Source: Rhodovulum sp.
Lineage (GTDB): Bacteria; Pseudomonadota; Alphaproteobacteria; Rhodobacterales; Rhodobacteraceae
Assembly (NCBI GenBank): GCA_002706605.1
Contig: PALT01000015.1
Location: 1-64,000, forward strand
Length of the DNA: 64,000 nt
Reading direction: 5' to 3'
This document shows positions 9,901 through 18,049 of this stretch, one piece after another. The notes below the pieces were generated by a model. That model was not told the origin of the DNA, did no database searches, and was given only the letters and a program-made list of their open reading frames with translations. Position numbers and translations under genes: made by a program. Each line of letters starts with the position of its first letter. The first letter of the stretch is position 1.

Positions 9901-10315
9901 GCCGCTGCTCTATGAGACCTCGCAACAGGCGCAGTTCCTGAAACCCACGGTGATCACACTGGTTTACGGGCTTGGGTTCGGGATGGTGTTGGTTCTGTTG
10001 GTGGTGCCCGCGTTGTTGGGCATCCAACAGGACGCGGGTAGGCATATTGCGTCGGCCAAACGCGCGCTGCGTGGCCCGTCGCGGGTCAAGGTCTGGGTCG
10101 GCGGCGCGGCGGTTCTGATGGCAGGGTGGTTTGCCCTGACCCTTGGCGGGGTGGTGGTGACCGGCGCGGGGATCGGTCCGATGGCGGGTCTTTTGCCCAC
10201 GGGCACGGGTATGGGCGCGGCGTTCGGTCTGTTCTTGGCGGGCTGCGCGGGTGTTGCGGTGGTGGCCTATGGCGCGGCGGCATTGGGCCTTAGCCGCGGG
10301 GCGAAAGGCGCCTAA
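6932..10315 (+). CDS. RND efflux pump permease (AcrB/MexF superfamily) with C-terminal extension
   Basis: Proton-driven inner-membrane exporter, 1127 residues. Visible are TM1 (about residues 22-42), the paired periplasmic porter domains, and the proton-relay segment GIVVDDAIVVGEHADF in TM4 (near 400) with its two adjacent aspartates. TM2-6 are clustered near 340-520 and TM8-12 near 870-1040. The family norm is about 1030-1050 residues. From about residue 1052 (nt 10085) the protein has 76 further residues with two more hydrophobic segments separated by a Gly/Pro/Thr-rich loop, giving a predicted 14 membrane helices. It starts 3 bp after its adaptor; its stop overlaps the convergent gene by 4 bp. 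Confidence 0.94.
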   Translation: MVRQLPDSAGGLLSYFTRHRTAANLLLVVLIVLGLAAAPRMRAQFFPDVVVDDVDVVVTWDGAGAEDVDTAIVQVLEPSLLAVEGVETATSRSSEGRAFINLEFEPGWDMARAANDVQQAVDSITTLPDSADDPEVTRGAWRDRVTDVVITGPVGVDQIGRFADEFVSRLFAAGITRTTIRGLAAPETLVEVPTISLVQYDLTLAEIASAISTHADTSPAGDLTGSSSRIRTGVEKRSAPEIEAIELRAEQDGTTLTIGDVARVTVLGADRSRAYFVGENPAMSVRVDRSDRGDAIDIQATVQEVADEMELTLPQGVSIDLIRTRAEAITGRLNILLDNGLQGLGLVLVLLFLFLNARTALWVAAGIPVAMLSAVALMYAAGLTLNMISLFALIITLGIVVDDAIVVGEHADFRVRRLGEDPVTAAENSARRMAAPVFSATVTTVLAFFGLTAISGRFGDLISDIPFTVIVVLLASLVECFLILPNHMSHALAHRDKAHWYDAPSRFVNRGFSWVRDTLFRPLIVGVLRARYLVMALALLALASQAALWIRGDVQWRFFNSPEQGSISGNFAMLEGATRADSFEQMRELQRATNAVAERYAEEHGRSPLDYVIAEIGGNTGRGLAGADDKDADLLGSIAIELIDADMRPYSSFQFLADLQNEVQQHPMAETVSFRGWRSGPGGDALDVQFYGADATTLKAAAEELKTQVAEFPEVSAVEDSLAYDKQELILDLTPQGNALGFTTDGLARVLRNRLNGIEAATYPDGRRSAEIRVELPEEELSADFLDRMLLRSDQGIYLPLADIVTVGQRNGFSTVRRENGLRVVSVTGDVSEDDPARAQAIMTALEDKILPDIESQYGVSWRLAGLAEQEDEFLTDAFMGFSLALLGIYLTLAWIFASWTRPVVVMAIIPFGLVGTIYGHALWDVPLSMFTVVGLIGMTGIIINDSIVLVGTVDDYSQTRGLGPAIVDAVADRLRPVFLTTATTVLGLAPLLYETSQQAQFLKPTVITLVYGLGFGMVLVLLVVPALLGIQQDAGRHIASAKRALRGPSRVKVWVGGAAVLMAGWFALTLGGVVVTGAGIGPMAGLLPTGTGMGAAFGLFLAGCAGVAVVAYGAAALGLSRGAKGA

Positions 10316-11133
10316 CCCGCCGCGGGACAGCCCAGAACATCAATCGCCTGCGCCGAGGACAACAGGGTGATGCGGATGTCGGATCGGTCAAGCGCAAAGG
10401 GCGCAGCCGTCGGCGGCACCATATCGACCGTAGCCGTCATCGTCGCGCCGTCGCGTTTGACCATCGCCTCGGACACCCAGATATCGGGGTCAGGCAATTC
10501 CAGCACCGCAATCCCGTCCGTCGCGAAATTCGGCGCGGACATGGTGGCGGTGACGCGCAACCCGTCCGAGATCGGTTCAACCGCGCAGGACAGGTTGCTC
10601 AGGCGACCGGCCTTGGCCGACACCGGCATATCAGCCAGCGCGGATTTGATTACGCCGCTTTGGGTCGGGGCCTGATCCAGATCGCTGTGCACGCTGATCG
10701 TGACCGGCAGGCAGATGTCCTGACACACACCCAGCGCCACATCCGCGCCAACCGACATGGGTTTGCTGCGATCAACGGGGGTGAATTCTACGGGCAGGAC
10801 CAATTGGTTTTTATACCCGATCGTGCGCAGGCCGTTTTCCTCAAACACGCTGGGGGTGGGCCAATGGATTTCGGCACCTGCGATATTGTCGGATCCGGTC
10901 CAGTCGAACTGGGGCGGGATGCCGCTCTCGCCCGGGGCGCGCCAATAGGTTTTCCAACCGGGTGCCAGATCAAAGCGCAGCGCGGCCATCACCGTGCCGT
11001 CCTCTGTCGCCCAACCATTCAACAGATCCAAAGAAATGACGTTGTCGTTTACAGCCTGTGCCGACGCGGGCACAGCAGTCAATCCGGCCCCACACAGGGC
11101 CACAGTCGTCATAAGGGCGGTGAATCTGGTCAT
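10312..11133 (-). CDS. Secreted DsbD-alpha-like thiol protein (free-standing)
   Basis: 273 residues with a clear Sec signal peptide (about residues 1-25, ending in PASAQA). The mature part resembles the periplasmic N-terminal domain of the disulfide reductase DsbD: a beta-rich opening with GWKTYWRAPGESG (from about 58), and a VCQDICLPV motif near 135 whose Cys-x3-Cys pair would be the redox site. Unlike DsbD it has no transmembrane core and no C-terminal thioredoxin domain, so it would need a membrane partner encoded elsewhere. Two further cysteines are present toward the C-terminus. Convergent and overlapping with the RND gene. Role in periplasmic thiol reduction is inferred. Confidence 0.82.
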   Translation of the reverse strand: MTRFTALMTTVALCGAGLTAVPASAQAVNDNVISLDLLNGWATEDGTVMAALRFDLAPGWKTYWRAPGESGIPPQFDWTGSDNIAGAEIHWPTPSVFEENGLRTIGYKNQLVLPVEFTPVDRSKPMSVGADVALGVCQDICLPVTISVHSDLDQAPTQSGVIKSALADMPVSAKAGRLSNLSCAVEPISDGLRVTATMSAPNFATDGIAVLELPDPDIWVSEAMVKRDGATMTATVDMVPPTAAPFALDRSDIRITLLSSAQAIDVLGCPAAG

Positions 11134-11246
11134 ATAATGAACATAGGCATTCCAAGACCGGCGTTAAATCACTTTTCGGCTAGGCTAGACTTAAGATTTT
11201 CGGCGCGGCTCTTGCATCTGGGGCAGAAAGGGACACTTAATTTAGT

Positions 11247-11825
11247 ATGGAACCTGCTGAACCTGAACTGAATCTCAGTGGCAAGTTGCTGATCGCCATG
11301 CCGGGCATGGGGGATCCGCGATTTGAGCGCAGTGTCGTTTTCCTGTGTGCGCATTCGTCGGATGGGGCCATGGGCCTGATCGTGAATAAGCCTGCCACAC
11401 AGTTGAGTTTCGAGGACCTGCTGAAACAGTTGAAAATCCCCCAAGGGCGCGCAGGACGCGACATCCGTGTCCATTTCGGCGGGCCGGTCGAAAACGGGCG
11501 GGGGTTTGTATTGCACAGTTCGGATTACGCATCCGAAACCGAATCCACGATGGATGTGGATGGCCGGTTCGGTTTGACCGCGACCTTGGACATCCTTGAG
11601 GACATGGCCCATGGCGGGGGACCGCATTCGGCCTTGCTGGCGCTGGGCTATGCCGGTTGGGGCCCTGGTCAGCTTGAGGATGAGATAAGCGACAACGGAT
11701 GGCTCACCGCTGAGGCCAGTCCGGAAACCGTATTTGCCCGCGACAATGACGCGAAATGGGAAATGGCCCTGCACAGTCTGGGGATTGAGCCCAGCCTGTT
11801 GTCAGGCAGTGCCGGTCACGCCTGA
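11247..11825 (+). CDS. YqgE/AlgH family protein (UPF0301)
   Basis: 192 residues with the family hallmarks: [21 protein letters not shown]-type opening (here residues 10-31), [10 protein letters not shown] near 48, and the V-x-FGGPV segment near 75. It is a soluble cytoplasmic protein whose biochemical role is not established; homologs are linked to alginate regulation and often sit near ruvX. Here it is divergent from the DsbD-like gene and its stop overlaps the convergent tsaC by 10 bp. An ATG at 11247 agrees with the usual N-terminus. Confidence 0.93.
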   Translation: MEPAEPELNLSGKLLIAMPGMGDPRFERSVVFLCAHSSDGAMGLIVNKPATQLSFEDLLKQLKIPQGRAGRDIRVHFGGPVENGRGFVLHSSDYASETESTMDVDGRFGLTATLDILEDMAHGGGPHSALLALGYAGWGPGQLEDEISDNGWLTAEASPETVFARDNDAKWEMALHSLGIEPSLLSGSAGHA

Positions 11826-12790
11826 TCGCGCGGCGCGGCGGCGCGGCGCAGACGGTCGTTGATCGCCAGACCCAGACCGGTGTCCGGCACGGGGGCAAAG
11901 GCGATCCGACGCGTACCATCCGCAATATCATCCGCACGGCGCAGCATCTGAAACAGGTTCGCCGCCGCCTCGGTCAGATCACCGGTGGGTGACAGGTTCA
12001 ATTCCGCGTCCGCGCAATCCGGCCCGAACCCGACCCAGACCTGATCCGGCGCGGGTGTGGTGGCGTTCAGGGACACGGCGGCATCGGGGGCGTAATGGCT
12101 GCTGAGCTGTCCCGGGGCGGAAATCGGATCGGCATCACCGCGTGCCTCGGGCGTATAACCGATGACGTCCGTGATATCCTCAACCGACACACCACCGGGA
12201 CGCAGCAGGGTCGCGCGCCCGTCAACGCATCCGACAATCGTGCTCTCGACCCCGACGGTACAGGCGCCGCCGTCGATCACCGCCTCAATCAACCCGTCCA
12301 GACCCTGCTGGACGTGATTGGCCATGGTCGGGCTGATCTTGCCCGACGGGTTGGCCGACGGGGCGGCGACGGGACCGCCAAAGGCCGTCAGAACCGCGCG
12401 GGCCAACGGATGGTTCGGAACGCGCAGGCCAATCGTCGGATTGCCCGCCGTCACAAGGGGCGAAATCCCAGCCGTTTCGCGCAGGGGCACCACCAATGTC
12501 AGGGGACCGGGCCAGAACGCATCGGCCAGCTTGCGCGCGGTGGCGTCAAACATCCCGATCTGTTCGGCCTGATCCACATCCGCCAGATGCACGATCAGGG
12601 GATTGAACTGTGGCCGACCCTTGGCCGCGAAAATGCGCGCACAGGCGTGATCGACCCGCGCGTCCGCCCCAAGGCCGTAAACCGTTTCCGTCGGTAGCGC
12701 CAATAATCCACCCGACGCCAGAACATCCGCCGCGGCGGCAATGCCGTCTGCGGTGTCGGTCAGATATCGGGTGTGGATCGGGTCGCTCAT
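11816..12790 (-). CDS. tsaC: Threonylcarbamoyl-AMP synthase (Sua5/TsaC)
   Basis: Makes L-threonylcarbamoyladenylate from threonine, bicarbonate and ATP for the t6A37 modification of ANN-decoding tRNAs. The 324-residue product has the YrdC-domain motifs [13 protein letters not shown] (from about 33), [14 protein letters not shown] (from about 55) and [12 protein letters not shown] (near 145), followed by a C-terminal Sua5 domain. That makes it the long Sua5 type rather than the roughly 190-residue E. coli TsaC. The start is the ATG at 12790; an 18-codon in-frame extension has no support. It overlaps the yqgE stop and is divergent from the acyl-CoA dehydrogenase. Confidence 0.94.
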   Translation of the reverse strand: MSDPIHTRYLTDTADGIAAAADVLASGGLLALPTETVYGLGADARVDHACARIFAAKGRPQFNPLIVHLADVDQAEQIGMFDATARKLADAFWPGPLTLVVPLRETAGISPLVTAGNPTIGLRVPNHPLARAVLTAFGGPVAAPSANPSGKISPTMANHVQQGLDGLIEAVIDGGACTVGVESTIVGCVDGRATLLRPGGVSVEDITDVIGYTPEARGDADPISAPGQLSSHYAPDAAVSLNATTPAPDQVWVGFGPDCADAELNLSPTGDLTEAAANLFQMLRRADDIADGTRRIAFAPVPDTGLGLAINDRLRRAAAPRDQA

Positions 12791-12867
12791 GTGACGCTGC
12801 GTTTGGCTTGATAGGGTGTTGCCAGAAGGTAGGCTTGCCCGCAATTAGGCCCCCGAATACATCTGCG

Positions 12868-12883
12868 CTTGTCTTGAGACAAG
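12868..12883. promoter_or_regulatory. 16-bp inverted repeat upstream of the acyl-CoA dehydrogenase gene
   Basis: Arms CTTGTCT (12868-12874) and AGACAAG (12877-12883) are perfect complements with a 2-bp centre, ending 21 bp before the ATG at 12905. The short centre suits a DNA operator for a dimeric repressor better than an RNA hairpin. It lies in the 114-bp divergent gap between tsaC and the dehydrogenase. No regulator is encoded adjacent. Confidence 0.5.
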
Positions 12884-12904
12884 GCATCATCAAGGGAGAG
12901 GATC

Positions 12905-14623
12905 ATGCCGTACAGCGCGCCGGTTAAAGACTATCAGTTCATTTTCGATCACATCGTGGATTTCAGCGCGGTTCAGGCAACCGACCGTTTTGCCGACGCG
13001 ACCCCCGATCTGGTTGAGGCGATCCTGACCGAGGCGGGCAAGCTGAGCAGTGAGGTCATGGCCCCGCTTCAGCGTGCGGGCGATCTGGGTCCGGCGGTTC
13101 TGGAGAATGGCAAGGTGCGCACGTCCCCCGGTTTTGCCGAAGGATACCAACAGATCGCCGAGGGCGGTTGGGTCGGCATCGCGGCAAGCCCCGAGCACGG
13201 CGGCATGGGCCTGCCGATGACGGTGACGCATGCGGTGAACGAAATGATGGGCTCGGCCTGTTTGTCGCTGCAACTGAACCCGCTGATGACACAGGGCCAG
13301 ATTGAGGCGCTGGAACATCACGCTAGCGACGAGATCAAGGAACTCTACCTGCCCAAGCTGATCTCGGGCGAATGGTGCGGCACGATGAACCTGACCGAGG
13401 CGGGGGCGGGTTCGGACGTGGGGGCGCTTACGACCAAGGCGGAACCCAATGGCGATGGCACCTATGCGATCACCGGCCAAAAGATCTACATCACATGGGG
13501 TGACAACGATTTCTCGGGCAATGTGTGCCATTTGGTTCTTGCCCGCCTGCCGGACGCCCCCAAAGGCACCAAAGGAATCAGCCTGTTCATGGTGCCCAAA
13601 CTGATCCCGAACGAGAACGGTGAACCGGGCGTGGCCAACACGCTGAAGGTGGTCAGCCTAGAGCACAAGCTTGGCCTGCACGGATCGCCGACCGCCGTGA
13701 TGCAATATGACGGTGCCAAGGGTTGGATTATCGGCGAGCCGAACAAAGGCATGGCCGCCATGTTCACCATGATGAACAACGCGCGTCTGGGCGTTGGCGG
13801 TCAGGGCATCGCGGTGGCCGAGGGCGCGTATCAACAGGCGCTGGCCTATGCGCTGGACCGGACCCAAGGGCGCAGCCCCGTTGAGGGCGGCACCGGCACC
13901 ATTCTGGACCACGCGGATGTGCGCCGGATGCTGATGACGATGAAGGCCGAGACCTTTGCGGCGCGTTCTATCGCGCTGGCCAATGCGGTGGCGATCGACA
14001 TGGGCAATGCGACGGGCGACGCGGAATGGCAGGCGCGTGCGGCCCTGCTGACCCCGATCACCAAGGCCTATGGCACGGATACGGGGATTGAGGTTGCCAA
14101 TCTGGGCGTTCAGGTGCACGGCGGCATGGGCTTCATTGAGGAAACCGGCGCGGCCCAATACGCCCGCGACGTCCGTGTGACCGCGATCTATGAGGGCACG
14201 AACGGCATTCAGGCGATGGACCTTGTCGGACGCAAGATGATGGACGGGGGCGAAGCCGCCTATCGTCTGTTGGAAGAGGTCGAAAAATGCGCCGAGACCG
14301 CGCGCTGTAAACTGCCGGAACTGGCCGAGGACGTTTGGGCGGCGGCCGAAACCCTGCGTGAGGCGACCGAGCGTCTGGTCGGACAAGATATGAACGACCG
14401 GTTTGCCGGTGCGGTGCCGTTCCTGCGCGCCTTTGCCCGTGTGCTGGGCGGGTATTACCACCTGCGCGCCGCCATGGCCGAGGGGGGCGAGGGGCCGCGC
14501 ACCGCGACGGCGACGTTCTTTATCAAACGTCTGTTGCCCGAGCACGCCGCGTTGCTGGCCCATGCGGGGCAGGGGGCCGAGAACCTCTATGCCCTTGGGG
14601 TTGACGATCTGGCCGCGTCCTGA
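12905..14623 (+). CDS. Acyl-CoA dehydrogenase, 3-methylmercaptopropionyl-CoA dehydrogenase type (DmdC-like)
   Basis: 572 residues, longer than the roughly 380 of ordinary acyl-CoA dehydrogenases, with the extra N- and C-terminal segments of the DmdC/AidB-like branch. Seen are the FAD loop TMNLTEAGAGSDVGAL (from about 160), the LGLHGSPT segment near 255, and IYEGTNGIQAMDLVGRK (near 430), whose Glu is the expected base. DmdC oxidises methylmercaptopropionyl-CoA in the DMSP demethylation pathway; Rhodobacteraceae usually carry several paralogs, and other acyl-CoAs are possible substrates. Electrons would go through ETF to ETF-QO (18769-20424). Ends in TGATG overlap with the MBL hydrolase gene. 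Confidence 0.88.
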   Translation: MPYSAPVKDYQFIFDHIVDFSAVQATDRFADATPDLVEAILTEAGKLSSEVMAPLQRAGDLGPAVLENGKVRTSPGFAEGYQQIAEGGWVGIAASPEHGGMGLPMTVTHAVNEMMGSACLSLQLNPLMTQGQIEALEHHASDEIKELYLPKLISGEWCGTMNLTEAGAGSDVGALTTKAEPNGDGTYAITGQKIYITWGDNDFSGNVCHLVLARLPDAPKGTKGISLFMVPKLIPNENGEPGVANTLKVVSLEHKLGLHGSPTAVMQYDGAKGWIIGEPNKGMAAMFTMMNNARLGVGGQGIAVAEGAYQQALAYALDRTQGRSPVEGGTGTILDHADVRRMLMTMKAETFAARSIALANAVAIDMGNATGDAEWQARAALLTPITKAYGTDTGIEVANLGVQVHGGMGFIEETGAAQYARDVRVTAIYEGTNGIQAMDLVGRKMMDGGEAAYRLLEEVEKCAETARCKLPELAEDVWAAAETLREATERLVGQDMNDRFAGAVPFLRAFARVLGGYYHLRAAMAEGGEGPRTATATFFIKRLLPEHAALLAHAGQGAENLYALGVDDLAAS

Positions 14624-15672
14624 TGGACGGCGGGGCCAGCCCGATCACCTATCCATGGGACAGCCCGCCGGAAAATGGGACGGCGGTTGAAATTGCGGCG
14701 GGGGTTCTGTGGATCCGCCTGCCGTTGCCCTTGGCGCTGGACCATGTGAATGTCTACGCGCTGGACGATGGGGACGGGTGGACGGTCATTGATACCGGCG
14801 TCGGGTCCAAACAATCACAGGACATGTGGCGCGCCCTGATCGACGGGCCGCTGGGCGGGCGTCCGGTCCGGCGGATTGTCGTTACGCACCATCACCCCGA
14901 TCACGTCGGCAACGCCGGTTGGTTGATGGCGCAGACGGGGGCCGAGTTGTTGATGCCGCGCACCGCGTGGTTGTTGGCGCGGATGTTATATCTGGATGAA
15001 CAGGCGCGCCCGACGCCCGAGATGATCCGGTTCTGGCGCGATGCGGGTCTGCGCCCCGATCAGATGGAGCAGCGCCTGAACGAGCGTCCGTTCAATTTCG
15101 CCGATGTGATCACCGCGCTACCCCTCGGGTTCACGCGTTTGCACGAGGATCAGGTCCTGACCATGGGCGGGCGGCGTTGGCAGGTGCGGATGGGCGACGG
15201 GCACGCGCCCGAACACGCCACGTTCTGGTCGCTGGATGACCACCTGATCCTTGGCGGGGATCAGCTCTTGCCGTCGATTTCACCGAATTTGGGGGTCTAT
15301 CCGACCGAACCCGACGCCGATCCGGTGGGCGAATGGATGGCGACCTGTCTGCGGTTTCAGCCCCTCGCGCGTGAGGATCATCTGGTCCTGCCGGGACATA
15401 AGTTGCCCTATCAGGGCTTGCCGGCGCGCCTGCAACAGATGATCGACAGTCACCACCTAGCGCTAGAGCGGTTGCTGAGTGCGCTCGACACGCCGCGCGC
15501 GGCGGCGGAATGCTTCGTGCCCCTGTTCAAACGCGACATCACGGGGGCGTCTTTCGGCCTCGCCTTGGCCGAGGCGGTTGCACATGTGAACCATTTGTTC
15601 CAGTCAGGTCAGGCAACCCGCAGCCGTCGCGACGATGGCGCGTGGGTCTATTGCCGAAAGGACCCGACATGA
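14623..15672 (+). CDS. MBL-fold metal-dependent hydrolase
   Basis: 349 residues. The metallo-beta-lactamase core has the metal motif THHHPDHVGNAG (near residue 88) and later ligands in the GDGHAPEH and LGGDQLLP segments (about 190 and 207), with a final His in the LPGHKLPY segment near 257. A C-terminal winged-helix-like tail follows. Such proteins are often thioesterases or glyoxalase II-like hydrolases. Because its ATG shares one base with the stop of the acyl-CoA dehydrogenase (TGATG), a CoA-thioester or related substrate is plausible. The exact reaction is unknown. Confidence 0.85.
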   Translation: MDGGASPITYPWDSPPENGTAVEIAAGVLWIRLPLPLALDHVNVYALDDGDGWTVIDTGVGSKQSQDMWRALIDGPLGGRPVRRIVVTHHHPDHVGNAGWLMAQTGAELLMPRTAWLLARMLYLDEQARPTPEMIRFWRDAGLRPDQMEQRLNERPFNFADVITALPLGFTRLHEDQVLTMGGRRWQVRMGDGHAPEHATFWSLDDHLILGGDQLLPSISPNLGVYPTEPDADPVGEWMATCLRFQPLAREDHLVLPGHKLPYQGLPARLQQMIDSHHLALERLLSALDTPRAAAECFVPLFKRDITGASFGLALAEAVAHVNHLFQSGQATRSRRDDGAWVYCRKDPT

Positions 15673-16133
15673 GCACCCGTAAACCGTTCGACTGTCCCCC
15701 CGCCCGCGCGGTTCATTCCGACCCCGATGCGCCCAAGTCGCCCGAGCAAAAGCCGATCCCAGACGCGATGGCCGCCGTGCCGGTCGACAAGAAAAGTCCC
15801 GCCCAATGGGCCTATGAGCGGCTGGTCCTCTACATCAAGAACTTCGAGGACCAGTTGGACACCGAACATGAGGTCGCGATGGGGTTTGCCGGCGGGGACG
15901 CTGGTGTTCTGCGAATCGAGGGCGTTGGCTTCTTTGCGCCCGATATCCTGACGTTTTACGGCACGGATGGATCGGGCGGACGCACACAGTTGATTCAGCA
16001 CGTCAGCCAGTTGAACGTCATGCTGCGCGCCCTGCCCAAGGCGGTTGAGGCCCCCAAGGCGCGGCGGATCGGCTTTCAATTGGTGCAGGATCTGGAAAAC
16101 ACCGACCAAGAGACAACGGACGCGACAAACTGA
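15669..16133 (+). CDS. Conserved hypothetical protein (DUF6173-like)
   Basis: 154 residues from the ATG at 15669, overlapping the MBL gene stop by 4 bp. The N-terminal third is proline- and lysine-rich and probably disordered. The rest has an amphipathic WAYERLVLYIKNFEDQL helix, then a beta-rich part beginning GFAGGD and including FYGTDGSGGRTQLIQHVSQLN. No membrane segment or signal is visible. I recall this as an alphaproteobacterial protein of unknown function; the DUF label is from memory. Third gene of the dmdC-like operon. Confidence 0.72.
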   Translation: MSTRKPFDCPPARAVHSDPDAPKSPEQKPIPDAMAAVPVDKKSPAQWAYERLVLYIKNFEDQLDTEHEVAMGFAGGDAGVLRIEGVGFFAPDILTFYGTDGSGGRTQLIQHVSQLNVMLRALPKAVEAPKARRIGFQLVQDLENTDQETTDATN

Positions 16134-16198
16134 GGTCGTGACAGCCCCGTGAAAATCCGCTATCCGATGCGGCGAAGTTTAGGGAAGGGAGCACCCCA

Positions 16199-16333
16199 AT
16201 GGCTGAACATAAAGTTGGTTCGATGGATATCAGCGAACAGGAAAAGACCTTTGACGGGTTCATCAAGTTCGCAACGTGGGTCGCAGCGATTTCTATCGGT
16301 GTTGTGATTTTCATCGGCCTCGTAAACGGCTGA
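16199..16333 (+). CDS. aa3-type cytochrome c oxidase subunit IV
   Basis: A 44-residue protein: a polar N-terminal stretch containing FDGFIKFATW, then one membrane helix (about residues 24-42) ending in NG and a TGA stop. This is the size and layout of the small fourth subunit (bacterial aa3 type) of the alphaproteobacterial cytochrome c oxidase, which packs against the catalytic subunits. GGGA-type purines at 16184-16191 lie 8-15 bases upstream of the ATG at 16199. The main ctaCDE genes are not in this window. A rho-independent terminator follows directly. Confidence 0.85.
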   Translation: MAEHKVGSMDISEQEKTFDGFIKFATWVAAISIGVVIFIGLVNG

Positions 16334-16340
16334 TAAGGAA

Positions 16341-16368
16341 AAGGCGGGCGATGGGCCTGCCTTTTTTG
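16341..16368 (+). terminator. Rho-independent terminator after the cytochrome oxidase subunit IV gene
   Basis: AAGGCGGGC (16341-16349) pairs with GCCTGCCTT (16355-16363) with one G-T wobble across a 5-base loop, followed by a T-run through 16367. It sits 8 bp after the TGA. Confidence 0.8.
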
Positions 16369-16389
16369 TTTGGGGACTGAGAGCACGAC

Positions 16390-16998
16390 ATGATGCGCCG
16401 TTTGGTATTGGCGATCGCCCTGCCTGCCGTTTTGGCAGCCTGTGGCGCAGAAGAGGTTTGGGCACCGGATGAGGCCGTTCGCGCCGCCGTCTATCGCAGT
16501 GACCAGAGCCCCTCGATCACCCTTATCACGGCGGTCAACAACCGTTCAAACGAGGGCGCGCATAGCGCCATCCTGATCAACGGTAGCCAGCGCGTGTTGT
16601 ACGACCCCGCCGGATCGTGGTGGCACAAAACCGTGCCCGAGCGGAACGATGTCCTTTATGGGATGACGCCGCTGATGCTGGAATTCTTTATCGATTACCA
16701 CGCGCGCGAAACCTATCGCGTCGAGGTGCATGAGATCAAAGTGACACCCGAACAGGCCGAGGCCGCCCTGCGCGCCGCCGAGGCCCAAGGCGCCGCGCCC
16801 AAGGCGTTTTGCGCCAATCACACCGGTCAGGTTCTGCGCCAAGTGCCGGGGTTTGAAAAAATCGGCGGCGGGTTCTTTCCCGGACGTCTGAAAAAGTCGT
16901 TTGCGAAATTGCCGGGTGTGGTCGAAACGATCTATTACGACGATGATTTCGACGACAATCGCGGTGTTCTGGCGGCCCAAGACGCCGCCAAGATCTGA
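16390..16998 (+). CDS. Lipoprotein with possible permuted papain-like (NlpC/P60-like) fold
   Basis: 202 residues with a lipoprotein signal: a hydrophobic run to residue 17, then a lipobox with Cys18 (LAAC). The mature part has NEGAHSAILINGS (His58) followed by a strand and YDPAGSW, and later FCANHTGQVLRQVPGF (Cys141). A His on a beta-strand preceding a Cys at the start of a helix is the order expected in circularly permuted NlpC/P60-like proteins such as the YiiX/YaeF group. The assignment is by pattern only. If correct it would be an envelope amidase, peptidase or acyl hydrolase. The stop directly abuts the convergent gene at 16999. Confidence 0.68.
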   Translation: MMRRLVLAIALPAVLAACGAEEVWAPDEAVRAAVYRSDQSPSITLITAVNNRSNEGAHSAILINGSQRVLYDPAGSWWHKTVPERNDVLYGMTPLMLEFFIDYHARETYRVEVHEIKVTPEQAEAALRAAEAQGAAPKAFCANHTGQVLRQVPGFEKIGGGFFPGRLKKSFAKLPGVVETIYYDDDFDDNRGVLAAQDAAKI

Positions 16999-18024
16999 TC
17001 AGTCGAACGTCCCCGACACACGCCCCAGCAACATGAATGCCCGCGCCGTGCGGGTGTCGGACAGTTTGCTGAGATCCTCATCCGTGGCGGTTTCGACAAA
17101 GGCGCTTAGGCTGCGGTCGAATTGGCGCAGGAAATGGTGCGCGGCGTCGCGAAACACCGGATCCTGACGCATCCGTCCGGCACTGAGGGCAAGGCAGGAC
17201 CGATCCCGAACACCACCCAGCGCCGAAATCGCGGGGCCCCGTTCGCCGGCGGCGAATTTGCGCCAGATTTCGGTGCGGGCACGGTCCGGCGTCAGGTCAT
17301 CCATATAGATGCCGTCTTGGCTGAGCAGGGTCAGAACGTCTTGAGACGCGCGGATCAGTTTGGCCGAACTGCGGTGTTGCAGCGCCAGACGCAGGGCGCG
17401 GAACCCGTCGCGATCCTCGGGCGTTTCGGGAAAGTTCAGCGCACGGATGAAATCGGATGTCGCCAGAGGCGGTTCCAGATCCTCGGCCGGTGTCCCAAGG
17501 GCCAGAGCGGGTTGATCATCGCCCCCTTGCGCTGCGGCAGGCGCGGGTAGGGCAGTCGGCGCGGCCTCGGCCACGGCGGTGCGGGTCGTGGCAAAGGTCG
17601 CGATGGCATGCTCGGCCTGTTTTTGGGACGCGGCGATCTGGTCCAACTTGCGTTCCATCGCGGGGCGCACGGTCAGGCCGTGGTTCTGTTGCTGTTCGAT
17701 ATAGCTGTGGCGCATCGCGTCGATGGCCGATTGCAGACGCGTGGATTCCTCGCGCATGATGCGCGCGCTTTTGGCTGCAGACGCCCCGACCCAGAACAGG
17801 GCCACCGGCATCGCCACCGCCAAAAAGGTCATCAGGAAGGTCAGCGGATCGAAATCCACGCCCTCACCATCGCCACCGGCGAAATAGAAAAACGCCCCCG
17901 TGGCCGCCAGCCAAACGAGGCTGAGCGCGAGGGCGACAATATCGGCGGGTTCCAAACCGGACGCGCGATTGTCCTGTGCGTAAACGCCCAGCTCGATCGC
18001 GTCCGATTTTTTCTGTTCGCTCAT
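16999..18024 (-). CDS. Conserved membrane protein of unknown function
   Basis: 341 residues. Two membrane helices lie near residues 28-48 and 62-82, followed by a coiled-coil-like segment rich in Gln, Arg and Glu (about 85-145), a low-complexity Ala/Pro linker (about 150-185), and a C-terminal helical domain beginning with a SDFIRALNFPETPEDRDGF segment. There is no signal peptide or catalytic motif I can name. It looks like a typical Rhodobacteraceae-restricted protein. It lies downstream of greA on the same strand with a 25-bp gap, so the two may be co-transcribed. Confidence 0.72.
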   Translation of the reverse strand: MSEQKKSDAIELGVYAQDNRASGLEPADIVALALSLVWLAATGAFFYFAGGDGEGVDFDPLTFLMTFLAVAMPVALFWVGASAAKSARIMREESTRLQSAIDAMRHSYIEQQQNHGLTVRPAMERKLDQIAASQKQAEHAIATFATTRTAVAEAAPTALPAPAAAQGGDDQPALALGTPAEDLEPPLATSDFIRALNFPETPEDRDGFRALRLALQHRSSAKLIRASQDVLTLLSQDGIYMDDLTPDRARTEIWRKFAAGERGPAISALGGVRDRSCLALSAGRMRQDPVFRDAAHHFLRQFDRSLSAFVETATDEDLSKLSDTRTARAFMLLGRVSGTFD

Positions 18025-18049
18025 GACGGACCGTTCCCCGGTCGTACCG

